The notes beneath the pieces were generated by a model. That model saw only the letters and a program-made list of their open reading frames with translations. It was not told where the DNA came from and did no database searches. Positions 49,680-59,057 of a DNA stretch of 64,000 nucleotides are shown piece after piece. The DNA comes from Flavobacterium amniphilum (lineage in GTDB: Bacteria > Bacteroidota > Bacteroidia > Flavobacteriales > Flavobacteriaceae). The stretch is taken from contig NZ_JAMLJL010000011.1 of assembly GCF_023634845.1 (NCBI RefSeq), forward strand, positions 1 through 64,000. The letters are read 5' to 3'. Each line of letters opens with the position of its first letter. Within the stretch, counting starts at the first letter, position 1. A program made the position numbers and the translations under genes.

Positions 49680-52100
49680 TTATTTGTCTTTCTTTTCGAC
49701 AGCGTCAACTTCTTCGTCGCTTGGTTCAAGGATGTCGATGGTAGGTTTGATAAATTCCTGTTCGTTTGCCAATGTGCGGTTGAGTGATAAAACCAGTGAA
49801 GGCAATAAAACCAGGTTTGACAGCATTCCGAAGAAAAGTGTCAGGGAAACCAATCCTCCCAAGGCAACCGTTCCTCCGAAGCTTGACAGCATAAATACTG
49901 AAAAACCGAAGAATAAAACAATTGACGTGTAGAACATGCTGATTCCGGCATCGTCAAAAGTGGCAAATACTGATTTTTTGATCTTCCAGTCGTTGCGTGA
50001 CAATTCGAGTCGGTATTGTGCCAGAAAGCGGAGTGTGTCATCTACAGACATCCCGAAAGCGATTCCGAAAACCAAAATAGTTGACGGCTTTAACGGAATG
50101 TTCAGGAATCCCATCAATCCTGCAGTCATTAATAACGGTAATAAATTAGGAATGATTGATACTAATACCATTTTGAAAGAACGGAACATGATCGCTACAA
50201 GTCCGGCTGTTAATCCGAATGCCATTAATAAAGAGGAAAGCAGGTTGTCCAGCAGGTATTTTGTTCCTTTCTGGAAAACTGACGGCTTACCGGTAATGAT
50301 TACTTCGTATCGTGGTGAAGGGAATACTTTGTTTGCCTTGGCGCGGATCCTTGCTTCGATGGCTTCCATATTTTCACCGTTTTCATCTTTGATGAAAGTG
50401 GTGATGCGGGCAAATTGTCCGGTAGAATCCACATAACTTTTCATTAAATTCTCTTTGGAATTCTGTGTTGCATTTTTAGCATAAGAAAGGATGAAAGCCT
50501 GTTCCTGGGCAGTTGGCAATTCATAAAAGTCAGGATTGTTATTGTAATAGGCCTGTTTTGAATATTTAACCAGATTCACTACGGAAAGGGGTTTTGATAG
50601 TTCCGGAATTTCCAAAATTGTTTCTTCCAGTTCTTCCATGCGCTTTAAAGTTGATAATTTCATAACGCCTTTTTTGCGCTTGGTGTCGATCATGATTTCC
50701 AAAGGCATCACACCGTCGAATTCCTTTTCAAAGAAGCGAATGTCTTCAAAGAAGCCTGTTTTCTTTGGCATATCTTCGATGATACTTCCTGATATTCTCA
50801 TCCGGTGAATTCCGATCATACCGATAATCAACATTGAAATGGCGACAATGTATACCCCAAAGCGGTTATATTTAACCGTATTGACAATCCATCTGAAGAA
50901 AGAGGTCAGGTATTCTCTTTCCAAGTGGCCCAAGTGTCTTGGAATTGGAGCCGGAATATAGCTGAAAAAGATCGGGATTACCAATAAACACAATAAATAC
51001 AATGCGATTATATTGATTGAAGTAATTACTCCGAATTCGGTCAGTAAAACGTTGTTGGTGGCAATAAAAGTGGCAAATCCCAACGCGGTAGTCAGGTTTG
51101 TCATTAAAGTAGCCGTACCGGTTTTGGTAATTACACGTTGTAAGGCTTTTGCTTTATTGGAGTGTTTTTGGTATTCCTGATGGTATTTGTTGATCAGGAA
51201 AATACAGTTCGGAATTCCGATAACGATTACAAGAGTTGGTACCAATGCTGTTAAAACAGTGATTTCGTAGCCCAGTAATCCTAACAGTCCGAATGACCAC
51301 ATTACCCCGATGATTACGATCAAAAGCGAAATAACCGTGGCTCTGAACGAACGGAAAAAGAAAAAGAATATTAATCCTGTAATGAAAAGGGCAGCTCCGA
51401 TAAACAATCCAATTTCGTCAATGATGGTTTTAGCATTTAGTGTTCGGATGTAAGGCATTCCTGAGGCGCGCAGGTCAATTTTGGTTTCTTTTTCGAACTT
51501 GTTGATTTCGGGAATCAGGCTGTTTAAAATGTATTCCTTACGTGCTTTGGTATTGACGATTTTTTTATCAATATAAATTGCTGAACGGATAGCTCCTGAT
51601 TTTTTATTGAACAATAAGCCTTCGTAGAAGGGTAAATTGTTGAGTAATTCGTTTCTTACTTCCTGTAAATATTTCGGGTCGGCCGTTTTTTTACTGTCAA
51701 CCAGATTTGCCAGTTGGAACGATTGTATGGTGTCGTTTTTAGTTAGTGTTTTTAAGTTGTCAACCGATATTACTAAATCCACTTCTTTGTGGTTGCTGAT
51801 GTTGTGCATCATTTCAGTCCATGCCTTAAAGACTTTGGGTGTGAATAATGAAGGATCTTTTGTGGCTATAACAATCAGGTTTCCTTCTTCCCCAAATTTA
51901 TCCAGGAAGTTGTTGTAGTCGATATTGACTTTGTCGTCTGCGGGAATCAAGTTAGCTTCGGACTGCGTAAAGCGGATGTATTTCCATTGAGACGCGAAAG
52001 CAACCGTTATCAGTATAACGCCCAGTAAAATAGTAATTCTGTTTCTTAAAATGATTCGGGCGATTAGTTCCCAAAAACCTATGCTGAGTAATTTTTTCAT
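49680..52100 (-). CDS. RND-superfamily exporter (MMPL/HAE3-like)
   Basis: 806 residues with the two-fold RND layout: helix 1 near 17-36, a periplasmic loop to about 215, five helices to about 400, helix 7 near 420, a second periplasmic loop to about 630, and five more helices. The membrane halves carry the sterol-sensing/MMPL patterns (FIGAALFITGLIFFFFFRSF, VIGIPNCIFLINKYHQEYQKH; in the second half VFGIAFGMSVDDTLRFLAQY). The Asp pair in GMSVDDT is the usual proton-relay site. The length is that of HAE3-type transporters, which move lipids or hydrophobic compounds from the inner membrane. The substrate is unknown. Confidence 0.88.
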   Translation of the reverse strand: MKKLLSIGFWELIARIILRNRITILLGVILITVAFASQWKYIRFTQSEANLIPADDKVNIDYNNFLDKFGEEGNLIVIATKDPSLFTPKVFKAWTEMMHNISNHKEVDLVISVDNLKTLTKNDTIQSFQLANLVDSKKTADPKYLQEVRNELLNNLPFYEGLLFNKKSGAIRSAIYIDKKIVNTKARKEYILNSLIPEINKFEKETKIDLRASGMPYIRTLNAKTIIDEIGLFIGAALFITGLIFFFFFRSFRATVISLLIVIIGVMWSFGLLGLLGYEITVLTALVPTLVIVIGIPNCIFLINKYHQEYQKHSNKAKALQRVITKTGTATLMTNLTTALGFATFIATNNVLLTEFGVITSINIIALYLLCLLVIPIFFSYIPAPIPRHLGHLEREYLTSFFRWIVNTVKYNRFGVYIVAISMLIIGMIGIHRMRISGSIIEDMPKKTGFFEDIRFFEKEFDGVMPLEIMIDTKRKKGVMKLSTLKRMEELEETILEIPELSKPLSVVNLVKYSKQAYYNNNPDFYELPTAQEQAFILSYAKNATQNSKENLMKSYVDSTGQFARITTFIKDENGENMEAIEARIRAKANKVFPSPRYEVIITGKPSVFQKGTKYLLDNLLSSLLMAFGLTAGLVAIMFRSFKMVLVSIIPNLLPLLMTAGLMGFLNIPLKPSTILVFGIAFGMSVDDTLRFLAQYRLELSRNDWKIKKSVFATFDDAGISMFYTSIVLFFGFSVFMLSSFGGTVALGGLVSLTLFFGMLSNLVLLPSLVLSLNRTLANEQEFIKPTIDILEPSDEEVDAVEKKDK

Positions 52101-52117
52101 AAATCCAAAGTGGTTGA

Positions 52118-52125
52118 CAAAGGTA
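52118..52125 (-). promoter_or_regulatory. -7 element for the RND gene
   Basis: The minus strand reads TACCTTTG 17 bases before the ATG at 52100. Confidence 0.45.
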
Positions 52126-52271
52126 AGTAAAAGCTAAAGAATTAAGAAGTTGAAGCGAATTTTTTAAAACACATTGCCGTGAAGTTTTAAATTATAATGA
52201 ATATTTTACCGAATGTTTTTAAATGTATGGTTATTTTGTCATCTTTGTGCAAAACAGACTCAACTTTACAT

Positions 52272-54545
52272 ATGAAAAAATTAAAAAACGCGATATTTTA
52301 TTTTGTTTTTACCGGTGGCTTTATTGCTTTAATGTATTGGGTGGTAGGTCAAGGGAAAGGTTTGGAAATTGGGAGGAAAGTAATTGCGCCCACAGCCAAA
52401 AAAACAGAATGGGATCAGTTTTTGGAATCTCTTATTCATAATCTGCAGCATCCTCTGGCTATTTTGCTGGCGCAGATTATTACAATTATCATTATTGCCC
52501 GTTTCTTTGGTTGGATTTTTAAGAAGATAGGTCAGCCTTCGGTGATTGGGGAAATTATTGCCGGTATTTTTTTAGGTCCGTCACTTATAGGAATGTATTT
52601 CCCGGAGTTTTCCCGTGTTTTATTTCCGGTTGAATCTTTAGGGAATCTTCAGTTTTTGAGTCAGATAGGTTTGATTCTTTTCATGTTTGTGATTGGGATG
52701 GAATTGGATTTGAAGGTGTTGAAAAACAAGGCTAATGATGCTGTGGTAATCAGTCATGCGAGTATTGTATTCCCGTTTGCTCTGGGGATCAGTCTGGCTT
52801 ATTTTGTGTATCATCAGTTTGCGCCGGAAGGAATAGAATTCCTTTCTTTCAGTTTGTTTATGGGAATTGCGATGAGTATTACCGCTTTTCCGGTTTTGGC
52901 CCGAATTGTACAGGAGCGCGGTATACACAAAACCCGTTTGGGAACTATTGTAATTACCTGTGCGGCTGCTGACGATATTACTGCCTGGTGTTTGCTGGCG
53001 GCCGTTATTGCCATTGTTAAAGCCGGCGCTTTTACGAGTTCTTTATTTGTTATCGGTTTGTCTGTTGTTTATGTAATAGCAATGCTTTTCCTTGTGAAAC
53101 CGTTCTTAAAGCGCGTGGGGGATTTGTATTCCAATAATGGGAATTTGAGCAAGCCGGTTGTGGCTATTTTCTTTTTGACACTTATCCTTTCATCATATGC
53201 AACAGAAATAATTGGGATCCATGCTTTGTTTGGCGCGTTTATGGCTGGTGCTATCATGCCTGATATCAGCAAATTCAGAAACATTTTTATTGAAAAGGTA
53301 GAAGATGTGGCTGTTATTTTGTTATTGCCGTTATTCTTTGTATTTACCGGATTACGTACCGAAATCGGATTGATCAATGATCCCTATTTAATGAAAATTA
53401 CGGGGTTCATCATTTTGGTTGCGGTAGTGGGTAAGTTTGTCGGAAGTGCCATTGCTGCCAAATTTGTAGGACAAACGTGGAAAGACAGTCTTACTATCGG
53501 GGCTTTGATGAATACAAGAGGGTTGATGGAATTAGTCGTGTTGAATATCGGATATGATCTAGGAGTGTTAACCTCTGAAATATTCACCATGATGGTAATC
53601 ATGGCTTTGGTGACGACTTTCATGACGGGTCCGGCTTTGGATTTGATCAATTGGATTTTTAAATCAAAAGAAGCATTAATACCGGAAGAAGTAGTAGCCG
53701 ATCACAATAAATATAAAATCCTGATCTCTTTCGGGAATTATGAAAAAGGGAAATCCTTGTTGAAATTGGCTAACAGTTTGGTGAAAAAACAAAAAGATGC
53801 CTCTACGATTACTGCGATGCATTTATCGGTGAGTGATGAAATCCACGGATACAACCTGGAGGAATATGAAAAAGAAACGTTTATTCCTATTATTGAAGAG
53901 TCACAGGTTCTAAATCAAAATATCAGTACTATTTTTAAAGCAACTACCGACATTGAAAATGACATAGCAGAAATTGCGACAAAAGGCGATTATGATTTGC
54001 TTTTGGTTGGATTGGGTAAATCCATTTTCGAAGGAACCATATTAGGGAAAGTTATCGGTTTTACTACCCGAATCATTAACCCGGATCGTTTATTGGATAA
54101 GTTAACCGGTAAAGAAGGGTTGTTTGAAAACAACATTTTTGATGAACGTACCCGTCAGATTATTGCTAAAAATAAAACGCCGCTTGGAATTTTGGTCGAT
54201 AATGATTTGCACAATGCAGATAAGGTATTTGTACCTTTCTTCAGTTCAGAGGATGCGTTCCTGATGGATTACATTCAAAAGTTTGTATTTAATAATAATT
54301 CCAAAGTAAATGTTGTTGATGTAAAAAACCAGATTGAAAATAATTTCCTGATTAAGAGTGCTATTGATACCTTGGAACAAAAACATCCTGATAACATCAC
54401 TTTGGTTCATGAGGAAAATATTGTTCAGTCATTCCTGATTAAGCAGGATTTAATGGTGATCAGTCTGGATAGTTGGAAGAAGCTGGTTGATTCGCAAAGT
54501 GTATGGTTGAGTAACTTACCTTCGGTTTTAATCATTAAACCCTAA
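52272..54545 (+). CDS. CPA2-family cation:proton antiporter with C-terminal USP-like domain
   Basis: 757 residues from the ATG at 52272 (MKKLKNAIFYFVFTGGFIAL, first helix); the ATG at 52197 would add a non-hydrophobic 25-residue lead. About twelve further helices form the Na+/H+ exchanger domain (residues about 60-470) with family marks: FKKIGQPSVIGEIIAGIFLGPSLIG, FMFVIGMELDLKVLK, TCAAADDITAWCLLA (the ion-binding Asp pair) and ALMNTRGLMELVVLNIGYDLGVL. Residues about 500-757 form a cytosolic universal-stress-like domain (YKILISFGN, YDLLLVGLGKSIFEG). It exchanges K+ or Na+ for protons at the inner membrane. Its end overlaps the convergent DUF5686 gene by 18 bases. Confidence 0.9.
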   Translation: MKKLKNAIFYFVFTGGFIALMYWVVGQGKGLEIGRKVIAPTAKKTEWDQFLESLIHNLQHPLAILLAQIITIIIIARFFGWIFKKIGQPSVIGEIIAGIFLGPSLIGMYFPEFSRVLFPVESLGNLQFLSQIGLILFMFVIGMELDLKVLKNKANDAVVISHASIVFPFALGISLAYFVYHQFAPEGIEFLSFSLFMGIAMSITAFPVLARIVQERGIHKTRLGTIVITCAAADDITAWCLLAAVIAIVKAGAFTSSLFVIGLSVVYVIAMLFLVKPFLKRVGDLYSNNGNLSKPVVAIFFLTLILSSYATEIIGIHALFGAFMAGAIMPDISKFRNIFIEKVEDVAVILLLPLFFVFTGLRTEIGLINDPYLMKITGFIILVAVVGKFVGSAIAAKFVGQTWKDSLTIGALMNTRGLMELVVLNIGYDLGVLTSEIFTMMVIMALVTTFMTGPALDLINWIFKSKEALIPEEVVADHNKYKILISFGNYEKGKSLLKLANSLVKKQKDASTITAMHLSVSDEIHGYNLEEYEKETFIPIIEESQVLNQNISTIFKATTDIENDIAEIATKGDYDLLLVGLGKSIFEGTILGKVIGFTTRIINPDRLLDKLTGKEGLFENNIFDERTRQIIAKNKTPLGILVDNDLHNADKVFVPFFSSEDAFLMDYIQKFVFNNNSKVNVVDVKNQIENNFLIKSAIDTLEQKHPDNITLVHEENIVQSFLIKQDLMVISLDSWKKLVDSQSVWLSNLPSVLIIKP

Positions 54546-56780
54546 ATTAATCTGAACACTCAGTTTGATGGCAAGATTGTCTTCAAAGCGGGGAAGCTGA
54601 TTCGGGCCATAACGGTAAAAAGCGTTGAATCCAATTCCCTTGAATATCTGATTCAATTCGAATCCTGATTCCATAAATCCTTTTTCAAGTGTTTTAAAAG
54701 GAATATTCAGGTGTTTTTCTCTGTGGTCCAGACTTCCGATTCCGTATCGGCTTACCAAAGAGAATATGGGCTTGATCTGACGGCTTATTTCCAATTTCGG
54801 GAACTGGTGTTCCAATTGGAAAAAAGCAAGCCTGTTCGAGAAAAATTCATTGAAATACATCGTTTCGAAACTTTCATGGCCGGCGAATGTCAGGCGCTGG
54901 ATTAATTTGTCTTTCGTGAGGTTGTTCGGTGAATGATTGTATAGATGGGTAAGGGGAACATCCCCAAAAGCGTATTGTGCTTTTGCTAGAAATAATAATT
55001 TGTGATTGGAGTTGAATTTTTTATGGTAATCTAGCCTGAAATCCAATTTGCCGAAGTCAAAGTCATTTCGCCATAAATTAGGGATTGATTTTGATAACTG
55101 GAAGGTGAATTTCGGATAACGCTTTTCTATTTCGACTTTTCCGTTTGGTGTCTGCATGTATTTACTGAACGGATTCCATTGGATTGAAGCTGTAAAAAGT
55201 GTCGTTCGGAAGTTTGTATACAGTTGATTGTCGTTTAAAAAGTGATAATTGAATTTCGGTTCAATAAAACTTTGGGTAATCTGGAAAACACTTTCGGTTT
55301 TGGGTATGAATTTAGTTTCAATGAATCCGCGCCAGGTTTCATGGTTGTAAAACGTACTGATGTTAAAAGGTCGCGGATCGTATATTTTAAAGGCTTTTTT
55401 GTCGATTTCAAATCCGGTATTGGCAATTTCGGATACATCATCTTTGTAGGAAAGTCCCAGCCAGGTTTCGGTTTTTTTGTTTAGTTTCACTGAATTGGAA
55501 AGCATTCCTTTGAAAAAGCCGTCTTTGGTTCCATAGGCACCATAGGTTTCAATTTTGTAATATTTTGAAAGTTTTTCATTGGTTACACCTCCAAGGCCAA
55601 TCCGTATTCCTTCGTAATTGTTGTATTTGAAGAGGTATCTGAGGTCAAAATCAAAAAAAGAAACAGGGTAGTAGCCTTTGATGATTTTGCGGCCAATCCT
55701 GATTTTGTTTTCAATTCGTTTGGCTTCTACCAGACTGTCAACTGATACATAAGTTGGGTTGCTTCTCAAGTCGATGGTGTCGTTGAGGTGGGCATACCAA
55801 AGATTCTCTTTTTTAGCAATGGCACGTTCACTTATTTCTACCGATATTCCTCTTGTTTTTAAAGGACGGAGGTTTTCTGTTTTGAGTGCATAATATTTGG
55901 TCTTCAGTCTGATTTCAATAAAATCGGAAGCGTTTTTTTTGTTTTCCGTGATGAAAAGAGGATTGTTGCCTTCGAAAGTGATGGTTTCACCTAATATTTT
56001 TACAGGATTCTTGCTTTTTCCTTTCTTGATGGTCAGGGTTGATTTTGATGGAAACCAATTAGCAGCCTGTTCGTCAAAAGAGAATTCATGTACAGAGGAA
56101 ACATTTATGATGCCAATTGATTGCAACTGCATTTTGGCGATACTGAATTTTTCTGCATCAATAAAAAGCTTTCCGGTTAGCATATTGTTTTTCTTTACAG
56201 ACTTGGGTTTGAAGCTGATGATTAGAACTTTTCGGCCATTGAGTTGGATATCCTTCTCAAAGGTATAGTCGTAAAGGTATAAACCGGAATTTGTTACCGG
56301 ACTTGTGAAATCTTTCTCGGCAAGGGTAAATTTAGTTTCGTAAGGTGAGAAAGGCTGTAGCTGCAACGCAAAATATTCATAAACCGGTTCTTTGAAACCT
56401 GCCATTTTAGTCGCCAATACCTGTTCTTTATTTTTATTTTTCTGGTGGTAAAAACGCGAAAGCTTTTCGGTTTGGTATAAGTGCTGTTTACTGATTCGCT
56501 TTTTAAAATTATAATCCGATGAGTCGATACGTACCAGTGTTTTTTTTTCTCTTTTAATTTTAAAGATGGAGTCTGTTTTGCCTTCTACTAAGTCGGGATT
56601 TGCAGTAATAATGAGTTTGGAATATCCTAATGTTTCAAAACCCTGATTGTTGTCTTTGGCTTTGATGATTACATTTTTGATGCAATTTTGAGCGGAAACC
56701 GTTATGTCCTGAGCCCAAGAAGCCTGATACGATACCAGTGTAAACAGTATTAGCCAAAACGTCTTGTTGTTAAAACTCAT
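54528..56780 (-). CDS. DUF5686-family outer-membrane protein
   Basis: 750 residues. The start at 56780 gives a signal peptide (MSFNNKTFWLILFTLVSYQASWAQ); the ATG at 56804 overlaps the -7 element. After a short N-terminal region (IKAKDNNQGFETLGYSKLIIT) the middle part follows DUF5686 (YQTEKLSRFYHQKN, MAGFKEPVYEYFALQLQPFSPYE, KLFIDAEKFSIAKMQLQSIG), and the last ~350 residues form a beta barrel (FDFDLRYLFKYNNYEGIRIGLGG, YNHETWRGFIETKFIPK) ending in an aromatic/hydrophobic strand (LSVQINLGFN). The usual carboxypeptidase-regulatory-like N-terminal domain looks shortened. The role in the outer membrane is unknown. Confidence 0.85.
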   Translation of the reverse strand: MSFNNKTFWLILFTLVSYQASWAQDITVSAQNCIKNVIIKAKDNNQGFETLGYSKLIITANPDLVEGKTDSIFKIKREKKTLVRIDSSDYNFKKRISKQHLYQTEKLSRFYHQKNKNKEQVLATKMAGFKEPVYEYFALQLQPFSPYETKFTLAEKDFTSPVTNSGLYLYDYTFEKDIQLNGRKVLIISFKPKSVKKNNMLTGKLFIDAEKFSIAKMQLQSIGIINVSSVHEFSFDEQAANWFPSKSTLTIKKGKSKNPVKILGETITFEGNNPLFITENKKNASDFIEIRLKTKYYALKTENLRPLKTRGISVEISERAIAKKENLWYAHLNDTIDLRSNPTYVSVDSLVEAKRIENKIRIGRKIIKGYYPVSFFDFDLRYLFKYNNYEGIRIGLGGVTNEKLSKYYKIETYGAYGTKDGFFKGMLSNSVKLNKKTETWLGLSYKDDVSEIANTGFEIDKKAFKIYDPRPFNISTFYNHETWRGFIETKFIPKTESVFQITQSFIEPKFNYHFLNDNQLYTNFRTTLFTASIQWNPFSKYMQTPNGKVEIEKRYPKFTFQLSKSIPNLWRNDFDFGKLDFRLDYHKKFNSNHKLLFLAKAQYAFGDVPLTHLYNHSPNNLTKDKLIQRLTFAGHESFETMYFNEFFSNRLAFFQLEHQFPKLEISRQIKPIFSLVSRYGIGSLDHREKHLNIPFKTLEKGFMESGFELNQIFKGIGFNAFYRYGPNQLPRFEDNLAIKLSVQINLGFND

Positions 56781-56801
56781 TAAATAACAGGGATTACAAG
56801 G

Positions 56802-56809
56802 CAAATATA
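56802..56809 (-). promoter_or_regulatory. -7 element for the DUF5686 gene
   Basis: The minus strand reads TATATTTG 21 bases before the ATG at 56780; it decides the start in favour of 56780. Confidence 0.5.
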
Positions 56810-56861
56810 GCTGTATTTGAACAAAATAAGCTTTTGTATTCCGGATTATTTGATGTTTTGG

Positions 56862-57725
56862 TTATTCAAGTATGAAAGATGTTTTTAAGACGAGTTTTGA
56901 TTTGTCGAAGACATTTACGAAATAGGTTCCTTCTTCCAGATCAGCAACTGGAATATCCTGTTCTACTTTTAAGGTTTTACTTTGGTATTTAACAGTGGCA
57001 AATGCGCTGTAAGTCAAAATGTCCTTACCGAATTTCTCTGTTTTTTTGACACCCAATACATTGTTTTTATTGTCGATAATCTGTATGTAAATGTCTTTTT
57101 TAGCTGGTTTAGCCAATTCATTTTCGGCAATCATGAAACTGATTTTAAATAAGTCAACTCTTTTGGCTTTGTCGGTTTCAATATTTTTTCCAGAACTTTT
57201 AATTTTTAGACTAGCAGTCTGTAAGTCGTAGTAATATAGCTTAGCAGCTGTATTGAGTTTGGTTGTCAGCTTCTTGTTAGCTTTGGTTAAGGTGTCGGTT
57301 TTTGTTTTTTCGACCGAAAGAGCAGTTTTAGTGCTGTCTATTTTTCGTCTGTAATCGTTTATTTCGTCATTCAGTAATTGAATGCGGCTATCGACTTCAT
57401 TAGCGGATTTTTGATATACGATTATTGTTTTTTCGGTAACTTCTTTGTTTTTCAGGTCGTTGATTAACTTTCTGATCCTTGATTTCTCAGATTGTAGTTT
57501 TTGACTCAGGGATTTATTAGAAGTAAGTGTTTTGTTGAGAACTGATTCAGATTTTTCCAAATTTTTCAGTACTTCCATTTTTTGTTGTCTTAGGGAAATA
57601 ATCATGTTTTTTGAGCGGTCAGACATCTTATAGATGTAAAAAAAACTGCCTAAAAGCGATGCTGTTAAAAGAATAATGATAATCTTAAAACTGTTGTTGA
57701 TTTGTTTCCTTGTTTTTTTTGACAT
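56862..57725 (-). CDS. Membrane-anchored coiled-coil protein
   Basis: 287 residues. One membrane helix near the N-terminus (FKIIIILLTASLLGSFFYIY, about 13-32) is followed by a long coiled coil (about 40-160, with heptads in LNKTLTSNKSLSQKLQSEKSRIRKLINDLKNKEV and DSRIQLLNDEINDYRRKID) and a C-terminal beta domain (LFKISFMIAENELAKPAKKDIYIQIIDNKNNVLG, VEQDIPVADLEEGTYFVNVF). The beta domain would sit in the periplasm. The function is not known. The gene starts 33 bases after the MFS gene and is probably in the same transcript. Confidence 0.7.
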   Translation of the reverse strand: MSKKTRKQINNSFKIIIILLTASLLGSFFYIYKMSDRSKNMIISLRQQKMEVLKNLEKSESVLNKTLTSNKSLSQKLQSEKSRIRKLINDLKNKEVTEKTIIVYQKSANEVDSRIQLLNDEINDYRRKIDSTKTALSVEKTKTDTLTKANKKLTTKLNTAAKLYYYDLQTASLKIKSSGKNIETDKAKRVDLFKISFMIAENELAKPAKKDIYIQIIDNKNNVLGVKKTEKFGKDILTYSAFATVKYQSKTLKVEQDIPVADLEEGTYFVNVFDKSKLVLKTSFILE

Positions 57726-57758
57726 GGTGTATTCTGATCCTTTCCTTGCGGCTGCAAT

Positions 57759-58997
57759 TTAGGACATATTTTTCTGAATTGTTTCCAATTTTATTTTTTT
57801 ATCAAGAATATAATACAGCGATATTCCTACAAGGCCGACAACTCCCATCAATAGCCAATTTGAGAAATAACTAAAGCTTACAATAACCGAAAAACCAACT
57901 TTGGGACTAGTGATTTGTGCTACACTGAAACTCATGGTGTATAATGCCATATATTTTCCTTCATGACCGCTAATAGCACGTGTGAAGGCAAAAGTGTTTG
58001 AGAACGAAAATAGAAGTATCTGCCCTAGTGTGATAAAAAAAATGCTCAACGCCATGATTGTAATTGATTTTGAAATCAACAGGCAGAAGAAGCCTAAGGT
58101 CATAAAGACTGATCCGGCTAAAATGATTTTAGTGGCTTCGTATTTTCTTTTTTCGAGGTGTCCGATTAATGGCATTTCAAAAAGAAAAATCAATAGTCCA
58201 TTTAATGCCAAAAGCATCCCGATCTCCAATTCACTCAGTTTCAGTTTTTGGGTATTGTACAGCGGAATTGTCGTGAACAATTGGAAAAACAGAAATGCAG
58301 TTATAAAACTGGCGAACAGGAAAAGAATAAAATTACTGTCGTAGCGGGTGCTTTTTTTAATGATCTCTTTTTCTCTTCGCTGTTGTATTTTTTTTCGGGC
58401 TTTGTACATTTTACTCTCATCTATTAACAGCATAAATGCTGAAATAGCGATAAGACAGGTTATTCCGTCTATCCAGAATAATAAATCATAATTGCTTTCC
58501 TGAACCAATAAACCGGCTATGACCGGTCCGGATACTATACCGAGATTAACGGCCAGACGAATCAGGGTTAATGCTCTTGTTCTGTTCTTGTCATCGGTAA
58601 AATTTGATACGGCAACATACATGGCAGGTTTGTACATATCGGCAATGGCAGTTATTAGGAATAAACCAATACACAGTTCCGTGAAATCATATAGGAACAT
58701 GAGTGCAATGATGCCAAATCCCGTCAGGAACAAACTGGACAGCATGATGGTGTAAAAACCTATTTTGTCGGTCAGTTTTCCGCCCAGCCAGGAACCAATA
58801 AGTGAGCCTAATCCTATGCAGGGTAAAATCCAACCTATTTCCTGTAAACTAAAAAAGAAACCTTCGTTGAGGTATTTGGTTAAAAAAGGCATAACCATTG
58901 CGCCTGTACGATTTATATAGGTAATCAGTGTCAGTACCCAAACTTCTCTTGAGAACCCTTTGAAATTATCAAAGTATGAGTTTAAGTAACTTTTCAT
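57759..58997 (-). CDS. Major facilitator superfamily transporter
   Basis: 412 residues with twelve membrane helices. The MFS loop motif after helix 2 is present (GSWLGGKLTDKIGFYTIMLSS, like G-x-x-x-D-R/K-x-G), and the helix 4-5 region carries RTRALTLIRLAVNLGIVSGPVIAGLL, typical of drug-exporter MFS families. The substrate is not evident. It is upstream of the coiled-coil gene on the same strand; the hairpin at 59018-59046 separates it from the Ppx-like gene. Confidence 0.9.
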   Translation of the reverse strand: MKSYLNSYFDNFKGFSREVWVLTLITYINRTGAMVMPFLTKYLNEGFFFSLQEIGWILPCIGLGSLIGSWLGGKLTDKIGFYTIMLSSLFLTGFGIIALMFLYDFTELCIGLFLITAIADMYKPAMYVAVSNFTDDKNRTRALTLIRLAVNLGIVSGPVIAGLLVQESNYDLLFWIDGITCLIAISAFMLLIDESKMYKARKKIQQRREKEIIKKSTRYDSNFILFLFASFITAFLFFQLFTTIPLYNTQKLKLSELEIGMLLALNGLLIFLFEMPLIGHLEKRKYEATKIILAGSVFMTLGFFCLLISKSITIMALSIFFITLGQILLFSFSNTFAFTRAISGHEGKYMALYTMSFSVAQITSPKVGFSVIVSFSYFSNWLLMGVVGLVGISLYYILDKKIKLETIQKNMS

Positions 58998-59017
58998 GAC
59001 GTAGGTTTAAATTGAAA

Positions 59018-59046
59018 TTGCCCATGGTTTGGGGAACCATGAGCAA
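59018..59046 (-). terminator. Probable terminator of the Ppx/GppA-like gene
   Basis: CATGGTT (59023-59029) pairs with AACCATG (59035-59041) around TGGGG, extended by TTG/CAA and one C-G pair outside a mismatch. On the minus strand it follows the Ppx-like stop and is followed by a weak, broken T-run. Confidence 0.6.
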
Positions 59047-59057
59047 CTGTTGGGTAT